Below are positions 7,914-16,957 of a stretch of 64,000 nucleotides of DNA, piece after piece (position 1 is the first letter of the stretch; every line of letters starts with the position of its first letter). The position numbers and the translations under genes were made by a program. This DNA is from Eubacteriaceae bacterium (GTDB lineage Bacteria; Bacillota; Clostridia; Eubacteriales; Anaerofustaceae), in contig JAFXKY010000052.1 of the NCBI GenBank assembly GCA_017531485.1, positions 1 to 64,000 on the forward strand, written 5' to 3'. A model generated the notes under the pieces. That model was given only the letters and a program-made list of their open reading frames with translations. It was not told the origin of the DNA and did no database searches.

Positions 7914-8921
7914 ATGGATAAGGGAAAAAGATTTGTAACGACAAAAGAAACTCCCGTCGATGTGGAGATCGAAAAGTCTCTCCGTCCGAAATTCCTTGAT
8001 GATTATGTGGGGCAGGATAACGTAAAAGAAAGGCTCTCGATCTTCATCAAAGCAGCAAAAGAAAGAGGGGACGCGCTGGATCACGTTCTCCTTTACGGTC
8101 CGCCCGGGCTCGGAAAGACGACTCTTGCAGGAATCATTGCAAATGAGATGGGAGTAAATATCAAGATCACAAGCGGTCCCGCAATCGAAAAGCCGGGAGA
8201 TCTCGCGGCTATACTCACTTCCCTGAAGAAGAATGATGTATTGTTTATCGACGAGATCCACAGACTCAATAAGGTTGTTGAGGAAGTGCTGTATCCTGCA
8301 ATGGAGGATTTCAAGATAGATATCGTAATCGGAAAGGGCACAGGCTCCCGTTCACTTCGCCTTGAAGTGGCTCCCTTTACGCTTATCGGAGCGACGACAC
8401 GTGCAGGGCTTGTTTCTGCGCCGCTGAGAGACCGTTTCGGAATAATAAACCGACTTGATCTTTATAACGAAGAGGATCTTTGTAAGATCATTACAAGAAG
8501 CGCAGGCATCCTTGATTTTTCAATCGAACCGTCAGGCGCAAAAGAACTCGCTTCACGTTCACGAGGCACGCCCCGAATCGCTAACAGATTCTTAAAGAGG
8601 GTCAGGGACTTTGCGCAGGTAATGAAATGCGACAGTATTACAAAAGAGATCGCGGACAAGGCTCTCAGGCTTCTGGAAGTTGACGAAAAGGGCCTTGACA
8701 AGAATGATATACTGATTCTTGATACTATAATAAACAAATTCGGCGGTGGTCCCGTCGGACTTGATACTCTCGCCGCAGTAATAGGCGAGGAGAGGGACAC
8801 TATTGAGGATGTGTATGAACCGTATCTCATGCAGATCGGGTTTATCAACCGTACCGCAAGGGGAAGGGTTGCCCAGAAGGGCGCATACGAACATCTCGGA
8901 ATAGCGTATGGTGAAAATTAA
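7914..8921 (+). CDS. ruvB: Holliday junction branch migration ATPase RuvB
   Basis: This 335-residue AAA+ motor drives branch migration with RuvA. It shows Walker A ([10 protein letters not shown], about residue 62), Walker B (LFIDEIHRL) and sensor 1 with the arginine-finger region ([18 protein letters not shown]). The winged-helix C-terminal domain ends in [12 protein letters not shown]. The length is usual. The start abuts ruvA and the stop overlaps queA (TAATG). Confidence 0.98.
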   Translation: MDKGKRFVTTKETPVDVEIEKSLRPKFLDDYVGQDNVKERLSIFIKAAKERGDALDHVLLYGPPGLGKTTLAGIIANEMGVNIKITSGPAIEKPGDLAAILTSLKKNDVLFIDEIHRLNKVVEEVLYPAMEDFKIDIVIGKGTGSRSLRLEVAPFTLIGATTRAGLVSAPLRDRFGIINRLDLYNEEDLCKIITRSAGILDFSIEPSGAKELASRSRGTPRIANRFLKRVRDFAQVMKCDSITKEIADKALRLLEVDEKGLDKNDILILDTIINKFGGGPVGLDTLAAVIGEERDTIEDVYEPYLMQIGFINRTARGRVAQKGAYEHLGIAYGEN

Positions 8922-9949
8922 TGAGTATGAAAACAAGTGATTTTGATTATGTTCTCCCGGAAGAACTCATTGCACAGACTCCTTCAAAAATCAGGGAAAT
9001 GAGCCGTCTTTTAGTCGTTGACAGAAAGACGGGAGAATTACACGACAAACATTTTTATGACATAATCGACTATATGGAAGAAGGCGACTGCCTCGTTCTG
9101 AACGATTCGAAGGTTATTCCCGCGAGGATCTACGGTGAAAAACAGGAGACCGGCGCGAAGATAGAGTTTCTTCTTCATAAGAATATCGAAGGTAACGTAT
9201 GGGAAGTTATGGCGAAACCGGGAAAAAGACTGAAGATCGGAACAGTCGTTAATTTCGGCGAAAGACTTTCCGCAACGGTCCTCGGAAAGAAGGAAGACGG
9301 ACTTATTGACGTTGAATTTTCATATGAAGGGACATTCTTTGAAATATTAAACGAGATCGGCGTCATGCCCCTTCCTCCGTACATCAAAGAAAAGCTTGAG
9401 GACAACGACCGCTATCAGACGGTATATGCCGGAAAATACGGCTCATCCGCCGCGCCGACTGCAGGGCTTCATATGAGTGAAGAGCTTCTTCAGAGGATCA
9501 TTGACAAAGGAATCCGTATCGCGAAGGTCACATTGAATGTAGGGCTGGGAACGTTCCTTCCCGTATCCGCAGACGACATCAGCGAGCATATTATGCACAG
9601 CGAGTTTTATGAAATAACGAAAGAAGCTTCCGACATCATCAACGAAACCAAGGCAAATGGAAAGAAAGTCATCGCTCTCGGAACCACAAGCGTCCGCACC
9701 ATTGAAAGCAGCGCGACATTCAACGGAAAAGTAATTCCCGAAACGAGAAATACGGATATATTCATCTATCCCGGCTATGAATTCAAGGTCGTGGACAAAC
9801 TCATAACGAACTTCCACCTTCCGAAGTCAACGCTTCTGATGCTGGTATCTGCGTTTTATGATAGGGAAAATACCCTTAAAGCCTATGAATATGCCGTAAA
9901 AGAAAAATATCGCTTTTTCAGCTTCGGTGATGCGAGTATGTTTATATAA
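8921..9949 (+). CDS. queA: tRNA preQ1(34) S-adenosylmethionine ribosyltransferase-isomerase
   Basis: QueA transfers the ribosyl moiety of SAM to preQ1 in tRNA anticodons, making epoxyqueuosine. The 342-residue protein carries the family signatures: [44 protein letters not shown] and [19 protein letters not shown]. In many Firmicutes ruvB-queA is followed by tgt, but here an unrelated transcript begins, so the transglycosylase must lie elsewhere. The ATG overlaps the ruvB stop; a second ATG two codons on is also possible. Confidence 0.97.
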   Translation: MSMKTSDFDYVLPEELIAQTPSKIREMSRLLVVDRKTGELHDKHFYDIIDYMEEGDCLVLNDSKVIPARIYGEKQETGAKIEFLLHKNIEGNVWEVMAKPGKRLKIGTVVNFGERLSATVLGKKEDGLIDVEFSYEGTFFEILNEIGVMPLPPYIKEKLEDNDRYQTVYAGKYGSSAAPTAGLHMSEELLQRIIDKGIRIAKVTLNVGLGTFLPVSADDISEHIMHSEFYEITKEASDIINETKANGKKVIALGTTSVRTIESSATFNGKVIPETRNTDIFIYPGYEFKVVDKLITNFHLPKSTLLMLVSAFYDRENTLKAYEYAVKEKYRFFSFGDASMFI

Positions 9950-9984
9950 TACTGGAAAAATATGCAAATATTATGAATAAATAC

Positions 9985-10012
9985 TTGATATTTATTAAAA
10001 TAAGTGTATAAT
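9985..10012 (+). promoter_or_regulatory. Promoter for ornithine carbamoyltransferase gene
   Basis: TTGATA and TATAAT are separated by 16 bases in an AT-rich spacer, about 27 bases before the GGAGG site of the gene. Confidence 0.65.
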
Positions 10013-10050
10013 TATGAATATAATTAATATCGATAACTATGGAGGACACC

Positions 10051-11034
10051 ATGCCCGTTAATTTAAAAGGACGTTCATTTTTAACACTCAAAGATTTCAA
10101 TAAAGAAGAGATAATGTATCTTCTCAACCTTTCAAAAGATCTCAAAGCTAAAAAGAGAATGGGGATCAAGGGAGATCTCCTTTCAGGAAAAAATATAGTT
10201 CTTCTCTTTGAAAAGACTTCCACAAGAACGAGATGTGCGTTTGAAGTTGCTGCATTTGACGAAGGCGCAAACGTAACATTCCTCACAAACAGCCAGATGG
10301 GCGTTAAGGAATCTATCGAAGACACAGCGAAAGTTCTCGGCAGAATGTACGACGGAATTGAATTCCGTGGATACAGCCAGAAGACAGTTGAAGACCTCGC
10401 TAAATACAGCGGAGTTCCCGTATTCAACGGCCTTACGGATGCCTGCCACCCGACACAGTTCCTTGCTGACATGATGACGATTCTCGAAAACGTAAACAAA
10501 CCGCTTTCTCATATCAAACTCACATTCGTGGGAGATGCAAAGAACAACGTTGCAAACTCACTCATGATCGGTTGCGCTATTCTCGGCGCTCACTATACGG
10601 CAGTTGCTCCGAAAGAATGCTGGCCGGATGAAAATCTCGTATCTGAAATGAAAGCTGTATGCGAACAGTCAGGCGGCACGATCACCATTTCCGAAGACAT
10701 CGCGGCTGTTGAAGGCAGCGATGCTGTTTATACGGATGTATGGGTATCAATGGGTGAAGGCGACAAATACGCTGAAAGAATCGCACTCCTTAAAGATTAC
10801 ACAGTAACGATGGATATGTTGAAAATGACGAAGAATGACGACGTTATTTTCCTTCACTGTCTGCCGTCATTCCACGACCTTGAAACAGAGATCGGAAAAG
10901 ACGTATATGAAAAATACGGCCTGAAAGAAATGGAAGTTACGGACGAAGTATTCAGAAGCAGATATTCAAAAGTATTTGACGAAGCTGAAAACAGACTTCA
11001 TACTATCAAAGCTGTAATGGTTGCGATGATCTAA
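10051..11034 (+). CDS. Ornithine carbamoyltransferase
   Basis: This enzyme interconverts ornithine plus carbamoyl phosphate with citrulline. The 327-residue protein has the carbamoyl-phosphate loop STRTR (57-61), DACHPTQ, the ornithine-binding [10 protein letters not shown] region and HCLPSFHD near the C-terminus. The length and the HCLP-FHD form resemble catabolic ArcB as much as anabolic ArgF, and no arcA, arcC or arg gene is nearby to decide. The start is the ATG at 10051 because GGAGG precedes it by 5 bases; an in-frame ATG at 10039 overlaps that site. It is monocistronic, with its own promoter and a strong terminator. Confidence 0.93.
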   Translation: MPVNLKGRSFLTLKDFNKEEIMYLLNLSKDLKAKKRMGIKGDLLSGKNIVLLFEKTSTRTRCAFEVAAFDEGANVTFLTNSQMGVKESIEDTAKVLGRMYDGIEFRGYSQKTVEDLAKYSGVPVFNGLTDACHPTQFLADMMTILENVNKPLSHIKLTFVGDAKNNVANSLMIGCAILGAHYTAVAPKECWPDENLVSEMKAVCEQSGGTITISEDIAAVEGSDAVYTDVWVSMGEGDKYAERIALLKDYTVTMDMLKMTKNDDVIFLHCLPSFHDLETEIGKDVYEKYGLKEMEVTDEVFRSRYSKVFDEAENRLHTIKAVMVAMI

Positions 11035-11066
11035 GTTTATCGTTTCGCCGGATGCGGCGTCAGAAT

Positions 11067-11115
11067 AAAAATCCCCTTCGGCAGCATTTAAGTACGTGCC
11101 GTCGGGGATTTTTGT
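11067..11115. terminator. Strong bidirectional terminator
   Basis: An AAAAATCCCC...GGGGATTTTT stem extends inward with a second helix (CGGCA / TGCCG) around an AT-rich loop. It lies between convergent genes and has T runs in both directions. Confidence 0.85.
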
Positions 11116-11130
11116 GGTTCTGATACGGAT

Positions 11131-11706
11131 TTAATAGTATGAAGACCAGTAATCGATATATTCCTGAAGTTCGCTGTCTACTTTGTCATAACATTTTTTC
11201 AGCTCTTCCCTGGATTTGTCATTGCCTTCAAGCATCGTCAGGATCGCTTTCATTCTTATGGATTTACTGAGTGCATCGTCGGTGATTATACCGGAGATCT
11301 CATCAAACCCTTCTTCATACGCTCCTTCACTTCTTTGTTTATGGTCATAAATCTCAAGCAAAGCCTCACGGGTAGATTCTGTGTTGTTTTTATCCGTAAT
11401 TTCATCGAGAAGGTAGCTGAATGCAATGTCCTCAGAATTTTCGGCAAGAGCTATTGCGTGATACATAAGCGATTCGTAATCATGGCCCGAATCAATGATA
11501 GCATTCATTTCTTCTATCAGTGTTCCGGCAGGAAGGGACATCAGCTCTTCAAACAACATATCCTCACCGTTTTCTTTATCTCCATACTTTTCAAATCTTG
11601 CCATAACTCTTTCATATGGATCTTTTTTTTCTGTGCAGGAGGAAAATGCAATGATCATCAATAGTGCGAGGAGTACTGCGATTATGGATTTTGCTCGTGT
11701 TTTCAT
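11131..11706 (-). CDS. Hypothetical lipoprotein
   Basis: The 191-residue protein has a signal peptide (residues 1-23) ending in a lipobox (AFSSC, Cys at about 24), so it should be lipid-anchored outside the membrane. The mature part is acidic and helical, with a rhythm of Glu/Asp and Leu/Ala that resembles short alpha-helical repeats of HEAT type. No family is recognised. An AGGAG site precedes the ATG. It stands alone between ornithine carbamoyltransferase and the DacF-like gene. Confidence 0.75.
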   Translation of the reverse strand: MKTRAKSIIAVLLALLMIIAFSSCTEKKDPYERVMARFEKYGDKENGEDMLFEELMSLPAGTLIEEMNAIIDSGHDYESLMYHAIALAENSEDIAFSYLLDEITDKNNTESTREALLEIYDHKQRSEGAYEEGFDEISGIITDDALSKSIRMKAILTMLEGNDKSREELKKCYDKVDSELQEYIDYWSSYY

Positions 11707-11807
11707 TTTTTTCTCCTATAATATAATATATTTTGCAATATTATTATATCATAAGAAAGATGCAAAACAAATGATTTTAAGGAATGTTTAAGGTTGAAAT
11801 ATATTTT

Positions 11808-12905
11808 TCAATAAACAATCCCCGCAAGTGCTTTTATCATTATTTCGAACACAGTATCCCGTTTTTCGATCTCTCTGTCAGAACGGAAAATTCCGAGGAG
11901 CACCCTCTCATCTCCGGCCATGAGGGCGTATCGGCCGAGCTCGGCAGAGTAATTTGTGGGCGCCTGAATGAACTCCGGAAGGAGATATTTTATTTTGCAG
12001 GTGCTTTTTTCTTCCTCCGTCAGTGGCGCGAAGACATCTTCGGGGAAAAATATGGGGTATGTCTTTTCATATCCGTCTTTTATCGGCACAGTGGCGATAT
12101 ACTGCCCTTTTGATGCGACTTTTACCATGGAATATTTTTTAAAAGCGTCTTCAAGGAGGGAAATGCTGTCGCCGTAATAGTCCGTGCTGTTAAGGACGAC
12201 GGATATGAGCATCATCCCGTCTTTTTCCGCGTAAGATACAAGGCATCTGCCTGCGTCATCCGTAAACCCTGTCTTTCCGCCGATTCCGTCCGGATACAGG
12301 GATCTTAATTTGTTTTTGTTATAAAACGTGACTGTCCTGCCATTTATTACGATGTCCTTTTTAGGGGAAGATACGATATCATAAAATATCTCGTTTTTTA
12401 TTGCATATGCGGCGATCTTCGCAAGGTCGCTTGCTGTGGTGTAGTGGTTTTTATCATCAAGACCGTGAGCATTGGCAAAGGAAGTGTTTTCGCAACCGAT
12501 CTCTTTTGCCTTTTTCGTCATCATTTCCGCAAATGTCTTCTCATCTCCCGCAATATGTTCGGCTATGGCAACTGCCCCGTCGTTTGCGGAAACGAAAAGA
12601 AGGGCGACTGTAAGGTCATGAAGTGTAAGCCTGTCGCCTTCCCGAAGCTCCATTCTTGAGCCCGGTGTAAGAGCGGCGTTTTTGCTTGCCGTTACAACGC
12701 TGTCGGCCAATCCTGATTCGATCGCCAATATCGCCGTCATTATCTTCGTCGTTGAAGCCATTGGAAGGGGATAAGTTTCGTTTTCGGCATGAAGGATACG
12801 CAGAGCAGAAGACTCAATGACGCACTCTGCCTTACTGTAAGAAAAGACTTCCGACGGAAGAAGGGTAGTTATTATGAGTATAAAAACAACAAATTTCTTT
12901 TTCAT
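11808..12905 (-). CDS. dacF: D-alanyl-D-alanine carboxypeptidase (DacF/PBP5 type)
   Basis: This S11-family penicillin-binding protein trims the terminal D-Ala of peptidoglycan stem peptides outside the cell. The 365-residue protein has a signal peptide (about 1-22) and all three serine-peptidase motifs: STTK (Ser51, Lys54), SAN (106-108) and KTG (211-213). A beta-rich C-terminal domain follows, but without an obvious amphipathic anchor helix. DacF is the forespore-expressed member of this family in Bacillus. The name is given by overall likeness, and a vegetative DacA-type role is possible. A GAGG site precedes the ATG. It is divergent from the sigG fragment. Confidence 0.9.
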   Translation of the reverse strand: MKKKFVVFILIITTLLPSEVFSYSKAECVIESSALRILHAENETYPLPMASTTKIMTAILAIESGLADSVVTASKNAALTPGSRMELREGDRLTLHDLTVALLFVSANDGAVAIAEHIAGDEKTFAEMMTKKAKEIGCENTSFANAHGLDDKNHYTTASDLAKIAAYAIKNEIFYDIVSSPKKDIVINGRTVTFYNKNKLRSLYPDGIGGKTGFTDDAGRCLVSYAEKDGMMLISVVLNSTDYYGDSISLLEDAFKKYSMVKVASKGQYIATVPIKDGYEKTYPIFFPEDVFAPLTEEEKSTCKIKYLLPEFIQAPTNYSAELGRYALMAGDERVLLGIFRSDREIEKRDTVFEIMIKALAGIVY

Positions 12906-13028
12906 ATCAAACCTCGCATATGTTTACTTATATGTAAAGATCTTTCCAAATATAACACCGCGTATATTATGATATGTTTCAGGGAACATTTACTAATAAA
13001 GATCGCATAAAACATACGGAGGTGAAAT

Positions 13029-13328
13029 GTGCAGAGTAAAGTAGAGCTGAGCATGGTAACCACATCTGCTCTTCCGAAAATGGATAACATACAGGCAGGA
13101 GTGCTTCTGACAAGAATAAAAAACGGCGAAGAGGAACTTAAAGATGAATTCATAAAGGCGAACCTTCGGCTTGTTCTCAGCGTAGTGCAGAAATTTGCCG
13201 GAAGAAGGGAAAATCCCGACGACATCTTTCAGATAGGATGCGTTGGGCTGATAAAAGCCATAGATAATTTTGATATGAGTTTCGGGGTCAAATTTTCCAC
13301 CTATGCCGTGCCGACGGATGTTTTTTGA
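13029..13328 (+). pseudogene. sigG: Sporulation sigma factor SigG, truncated after region 2
   Basis: The first 95 residues match forespore sigma factor G closely: the diagnostic N-terminus (KVELSMVTTSALPKM), NLRLVLSVVQKF, DDIFQIGCVGLIKAIDNFD and VKFSTYAVP. Homology then ends at once. The next codons give TDVF and a stop, where SigG continues with the rest of region 2 and all of regions 3 and 4 (about 150 residues missing). No remainder is seen downstream or elsewhere in the window. The start is GTG at 13029 with GGAGGT 5 bases before it. Loss of the -35-binding region should abolish function. It could be a decayed gene, a misassembly junction, or one half of a gene split by an inserted element. 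Confidence 0.88.
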
Positions 13329-13333
13329 GGAAA

Positions 13334-13426
13334 CGAAAAAAGAGGTGCCTGAGCAACCTCTTTCTCCGGTGTGGAACTTATATGAAACTGTCGTTAGCAA
13401 TTTGGACTATACGAGTACCTCACGTT
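13334..13426 (-). ncRNA. Candidate small RNA on the minus strand
   Basis: On the minus strand a promoter (TTAACA, 17 bases, TATGAT; plus-strand positions 13433-13461) precedes about 93 bases with no reading frame of note. These end in an AAAGAGGT / ACCTCTTT hairpin and a T run. The hairpin is T-rich only on the minus strand, so it does not serve sigG. No RNA family is recognised. It begins within 120 bases of the sigG break. Confidence 0.4.
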
Positions 13427-13544
13427 GTATGTATCATAACACAAATTTTTCTGTTTGTTAAGACTATTCTGAAAAAACAATCTTTTTTGTGCTTGAAATA
13501 CAATTCGGGCTATATGAAAGAAATCCTTTTTGTTTTAATACGCC

Positions 13545-13571
13545 AAAAAAGAGATGCTTTCGCATCTCTTT
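13545..13571 (-). terminator. Terminator of first UROD-fold gene
   Basis: An AGAGATGC-TTTC-GCATCTCT stem with a T run on the minus strand lies just past the stop codon. Confidence 0.8.
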
Positions 13572-13575
13572 TGTA

Positions 13576-14595
13576 TTATTTGTAAATTGTGTGGCCGTAA
13601 ACCCAGACTTCGTCCTGAACCCATGCGTTTACCTGCGGGATCATCGGATCTCCGAATGCTCCTGTTGCGCCGCCGCAGAAGATGAATCCGCCGTTTTTAG
13701 CGTATTTGTCGATTGAATCCCTTACACTCTGACGAACATATTCTTCGTCACATTCTGGCCATGTGAGAGGCGGAACCCAGTCCCAGCCGCCGACAACTGT
13801 GAGAGTGCCTTTATATTTGTCGATTACTGCTGCGAGGTCGTTGTCTGTCTGTGCCGGATCCCAGAGATCTACTCCGAAGTCGATCATGTCGGGAACGAAA
13901 TCTTCGCATCTGCCGCAGTTGTGGAATTCTACCAATACGCCGTATTCCTTAGCGATCTTTGCCTGCTGTGCATAGAACGGTTTTAAGAGTTCCTGATACA
14001 TCGGAACAGAAACGAACGGGTTGAGCTTCGTAGCTGAGTCGTCTGCCATGTTGAATACGTCCGGTTTGTAGTATTCCATAGTATTCTTGATGATGGGGAG
14101 ATATACGTCTGTGATGTACTGGAAAAGTTCTTTTACTTCTTCCGGTTCTTCATACATAGCGCAAAGACCTTCGTTGAATCCCATGAATCCCATGAGCTGC
14201 TGGAAGAGTCCGATGCCGCCGCCTGAGAACATCATTGTTTCTTCTCTGTTGATGCCTGCTTTTTCGATATCTCTCTTAGCCTGCAATTCCCAGTCGATGT
14301 CGTTGGGTGTGGGGGCTTTGATAACTTCTCTCCACTTTGTGATGTCGTCAAGGATGAAGTTGTTCGGTTCCGGGAGTGATGCCCAGCCTGTTTCTTCGTT
14401 TGCTACGTGCGGAACGCCCCACGGGTCCTTACCGCCTTTGGGTCCGAAGTGGCTCATGTCAAATACCGGCGCGCTTACTGTCTTTGTCGGGTGTGTGCCG
14501 TGCCATTCTTCACCGAACATTGTGTAAAACGGAACGTATTCCGGAATTTCGCCTCTGATGACTGCAAGATAATTCTCTTTTGGATTCATTGCCAT
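13576..14595 (-). CDS. Uroporphyrinogen decarboxylase-fold protein, MtaA/MtbA-like (copy 1)
   Basis: The 339-residue protein has the UROD barrel fold shared by heme-pathway HemE and by the zinc-dependent methylcobamide methyltransferases. It carries the methyltransferase-type zinc motif His-x-Cys in FHNCGRCEDF (about 233-242). A downstream Cys in FIFCGGATG (about 310) could be the third ligand. It lacks HemE context. It probably transfers a methyl group to or from a corrinoid protein or a thiol, but no corrinoid protein, MtxB partner or activator lies nearby, so the substrate is unknown. AAGGAG precedes the ATG. Most of its residues are shared with the next gene upstream on the same strand. 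Confidence 0.85.
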   Translation of the reverse strand: MAMNPKENYLAVIRGEIPEYVPFYTMFGEEWHGTHPTKTVSAPVFDMSHFGPKGGKDPWGVPHVANEETGWASLPEPNNFILDDITKWREVIKAPTPNDIDWELQAKRDIEKAGINREETMMFSGGGIGLFQQLMGFMGFNEGLCAMYEEPEEVKELFQYITDVYLPIIKNTMEYYKPDVFNMADDSATKLNPFVSVPMYQELLKPFYAQQAKIAKEYGVLVEFHNCGRCEDFVPDMIDFGVDLWDPAQTDNDLAAVIDKYKGTLTVVGGWDWVPPLTWPECDEEYVRQSVRDSIDKYAKNGGFIFCGGATGAFGDPMIPQVNAWVQDEVWVYGHTIYK

Positions 14596-14642
14596 AGTTT
14601 TATTCTCCTTTATTTTATTTGTATGGTCTTACCATTTACCTT

Positions 14643-14671
14643 ATGCTATCACATTATATTTTGTTTGTTAA
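14643..14671 (-). promoter_or_regulatory. Extended -10 promoter of UROD-fold copy 1
   Basis: On the minus strand TTAACA, 17 bases, then TGATAGCAT (extended -10). The stretch TGTGATAGCAT is identical in the promoter of copy 2. An ATGGT-AAG-ACCAT hairpin (14623-14635) begins at the predicted transcript start. Confidence 0.6.
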
Positions 14672-14790
14672 TACCAAAATGCTCTGTTTTTAAAAGATTG
14701 GATTTTTCGTACTATTAAGGGCTTTTCAGATATGGCGGTTTTGTGAAAATGATACCAATGATTATAAATTCAAAACAGTACAATTATAAA

Positions 14791-14818
14791 CAAAAAGGCA
14801 CCGCTGGCGGTGCCTTTT
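14791..14818 (-). terminator. Terminator of second UROD-fold gene
   Basis: A perfect GGCACCGC / GCGGTGCC stem with a T run on the minus strand lies directly after the stop codon. Confidence 0.85.
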
Positions 14819-14826
14819 GTGAAATA

Positions 14827-15846
14827 TTATTTATAGATTTCGTGTCCGTATACCCACACTTCGTCTTTGACCCACGCATTGACCTGCGGGATGATGGGAT
14901 CTCCGTATGCGCCTGTTGCGCCGCCTGTGAAGATATATCCACCGTTTTTGGCGTATTTGTCGATTGAATCCCTTACACTCTGACGTACGTATTCTTCGTC
15001 ACATTCCGGCCATGTCATCGGCGGAACCCAGTCCCAGCCGCCGACGACGGTGAGTGTTCCCTTATATTTTTCGATGATGCTGACAAGGTCGTTTTCGGGT
15101 TGTGCCGGATCCCAGAGATCTACTCCGAAGTCGATCATATCGGGGATATAATCTTCGCATCTTCCGCAGTTGTGGAATGCTACGAGAACTCCGTATTCTT
15201 TAGCGATCTTTGTCTGCTGTGCGTAGAACGGTTTTAAGAGTTCCTGATACATCGGAACAGAAACGAACGGGTTGAGCTTCGTCGCTGAGTCATCTGCGAG
15301 GTTGAAAACGTCAGGACGATAATATTCCATTGTGTTTTTGATGATGGGGAGATATACGTCTGTGATATACTGGAAAAGCTCCTTTACTTCTTCAGGTTCT
15401 TCATGCATAGCGCAAAGACCTTCGCTGAAACCCATGAATGCCATGAGCTGCTGGAAAAGGCCGATGCCGCCGCCGGAATATACCATTGTTTCGTTACGGT
15501 TGATCGCCGCTTTTTCATAATCTCTCTTTGCCTGCAATTCCCAGTCGATGTCGTTGGGAATGGGGGCTTTGATCACTTCTCTCCATTTTGTGATGTCGTC
15601 GAGAATGAAATTATTCGGCTCGGGGAGTGATGCGAAGCCTGTTTCTTCGTTTGCTACGTGCGGAACGCCCCACGGATCCTTGCCGCCTTTAGGTCCGAAG
15701 TGACTCATGTCAAAAACAGGTGCGTGAACTGATTTTGTCTGCTGTGTGCCGTTCCACGGCTGACCGAACATGGTGTAAAACGGGAGATATTCGGGAATCT
15801 CGCCTCTGATGACTGCCATGTAATTTTCTTTTGCATTCATGCCCAT
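14827..15846 (-). CDS. Uroporphyrinogen decarboxylase-fold protein, MtaA/MtbA-like (copy 2)
   Basis: The 339-residue protein is a close duplicate of the gene at 13576-14595, collinear over the full length with no gaps. It keeps the zinc motif His-x-Cys in FHNCGRCEDY. At the place of the candidate third ligand it has Thr (YIFTGGATG) where copy 1 has Cys. I chose the ATG at 15846 because AAGGAG precedes it; a longer frame to 15942 runs back through the promoter. Each copy has its own promoter and terminator, so they are separate transcription units. Likely function as for copy 1, perhaps with a different substrate. Confidence 0.85.
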   Translation of the reverse strand: MGMNAKENYMAVIRGEIPEYLPFYTMFGQPWNGTQQTKSVHAPVFDMSHFGPKGGKDPWGVPHVANEETGFASLPEPNNFILDDITKWREVIKAPIPNDIDWELQAKRDYEKAAINRNETMVYSGGGIGLFQQLMAFMGFSEGLCAMHEEPEEVKELFQYITDVYLPIIKNTMEYYRPDVFNLADDSATKLNPFVSVPMYQELLKPFYAQQTKIAKEYGVLVAFHNCGRCEDYIPDMIDFGVDLWDPAQPENDLVSIIEKYKGTLTVVGGWDWVPPMTWPECDEEYVRQSVRDSIDKYAKNGGYIFTGGATGAYGDPIIPQVNAWVKDEVWVYGHEIYK

Positions 15847-15880
15847 TGTAAATTCTCCTTTATGTAGTTTTGTCAAAATA

Positions 15881-15909
15881 ATGCTATCACATGTGGACGA
15901 TTTTGTTAA
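15881..15909 (-). promoter_or_regulatory. Extended -10 promoter of UROD-fold copy 2
   Basis: On the minus strand TTAACA, 17 bases, then TGATAGCAT. The -35, spacing and extended -10 match copy 1 while the spacer sequences mostly differ, so the promoter elements are conserved by selection or recent duplication. Confidence 0.6.
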
Positions 15910-15995
15910 GTATTTAAACAAATAAAATTCAAGATTGGACAAGTGGTACTATAACATTTTGTTTTTAACAGAATTTTTTTGTCCGTGCGGTACCA

Positions 15996-16026
15996 ATAAA
16001 AAACACCTTCCGTTAAAGGAAGGTGT
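15996..16026 (-). terminator. Terminator of sufCB
   Basis: An ACACCTTCC / GGAAGGTGT stem with a T run on the minus strand lies 7 bases after the sufB stop. Confidence 0.85.
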
Positions 16027-16033
16027 CGGGATA

Positions 16034-16957
16034 TTATTTTAAGAAACCGTTTACGATATGTTCTTCAGCTTCAGCTTCCGTAAGTCCGAGAGTCATGAGC
16101 TTGATGAGCTGTTCGCCAGCGATCTTGCCGATTGCGGCTTCATGGATGAGAGAAGCTTCGACATTGTTAGCTTCGATCTGCGGAATTGCAGCAACAACTG
16201 CATCACCCATAACGATGGCATCACATTCTGTGTGGCCGTTGCATCTGTTGTTACCTTTTACGTTTGATGTGAAGAGCTGTTTTGATTTGTCTTTCGCGAT
16301 GGAACGTGAAACAACGTGAGCTGAGCAGTCAAGGCCGTTCATTTCGATAACGAAGTCTGTCTTTGCGTACTGTTCGCCGTGTGTCATGAGTTTTTCGGTA
16401 ACGATAAGAGTAGCTTTGTCATCGAGGACTGCTGTTGTTACGCGGTCTGTTGAGTCGATGCCTTTGATCTGTGTCGTTTCCATTTCCATGTATCCGCCTT
16501 CAGCGATGTTGATGACAGTTTTCGGGTTCATTACTCTTCCGCCTGTTCCGTCGCCGTCGCCGTAATGTTTTTCAACGTATTTGATCTTTGCGTTTTTGCC
16601 TACGTGGAATGTGTGGATACCGTCATGCTTTGAAAGGTCAGCACCACAGTTGTGGATACCGCATCCGGCGATGATGACTACGTCTGCGTCTTCTCCGATG
16701 AAAAAGTCGTTATATACGAATTCTGTGATTCCCGATTCGCTGATAACTACGGGGATGTGTACGCTTTCGTTCTTTGTTCCGGGCTTGATGATGATATCAA
16801 TGCCTGTGCCGTCTTCTTTTGAAACGATGTCGATGTTTGCCGTCGTGTTTCTGCCTGCTGATTCACCGTTGGCACGGATGTTGTATGCGCCTTTGGGAAT
16901 TTTTTCGAGTCCGGCAACTTCTTTGAGTAAGTTTAACTGAATAGCATCCATTGCCAT
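16034..16957 (-). CDS. sufB: SufB-like iron-sulfur cluster scaffold (minimal SUF/SMS type)
   Basis: The 307-residue protein of the SufB/SufD family is much shorter than classical SufB (about 465 residues). It is nearly all beta-helix core: CGIHNCGADLSKHDGIH, MNPKTVINIAEGG and the C-terminal EASLIHEAAIGKIAGEQLIKL with LTEAEAEEHIVNGF. Together with SufC it should form the scaffold on which Fe-S clusters are built. A short SufB paired only with SufC matches the minimal two-gene SUF system proposed as ancestral and found in many anaerobes. The start overlaps the sufC stop (TAATG). No sufD, sufS or sufU is adjacent. Confidence 0.9.
   Translation of the reverse strand: MAMDAIQLNLLKEVAGLEKIPKGAYNIRANGESAGRNTTANIDIVSKEDGTGIDIIIKPGTKNESVHIPVVISESGITEFVYNDFFIGEDADVVIIAGCGIHNCGADLSKHDGIHTFHVGKNAKIKYVEKHYGDGDGTGGRVMNPKTVINIAEGGYMEMETTQIKGIDSTDRVTTAVLDDKATLIVTEKLMTHGEQYAKTDFVIEMNGLDCSAHVVSRSIAKDKSKQLFTSNVKGNNRCNGHTECDAIVMGDAVVAAIPQIEANNVEASLIHEAAIGKIAGEQLIKLMTLGLTEAEAEEHIVNGFLK

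Noticed and set aside
13576-14595. HemE (heme-pathway uroporphyrinogen decarboxylase)
   Set aside because: No heme genes are nearby, and the His-x-Cys zinc motif is of the methyltransferase type, which HemE lacks.
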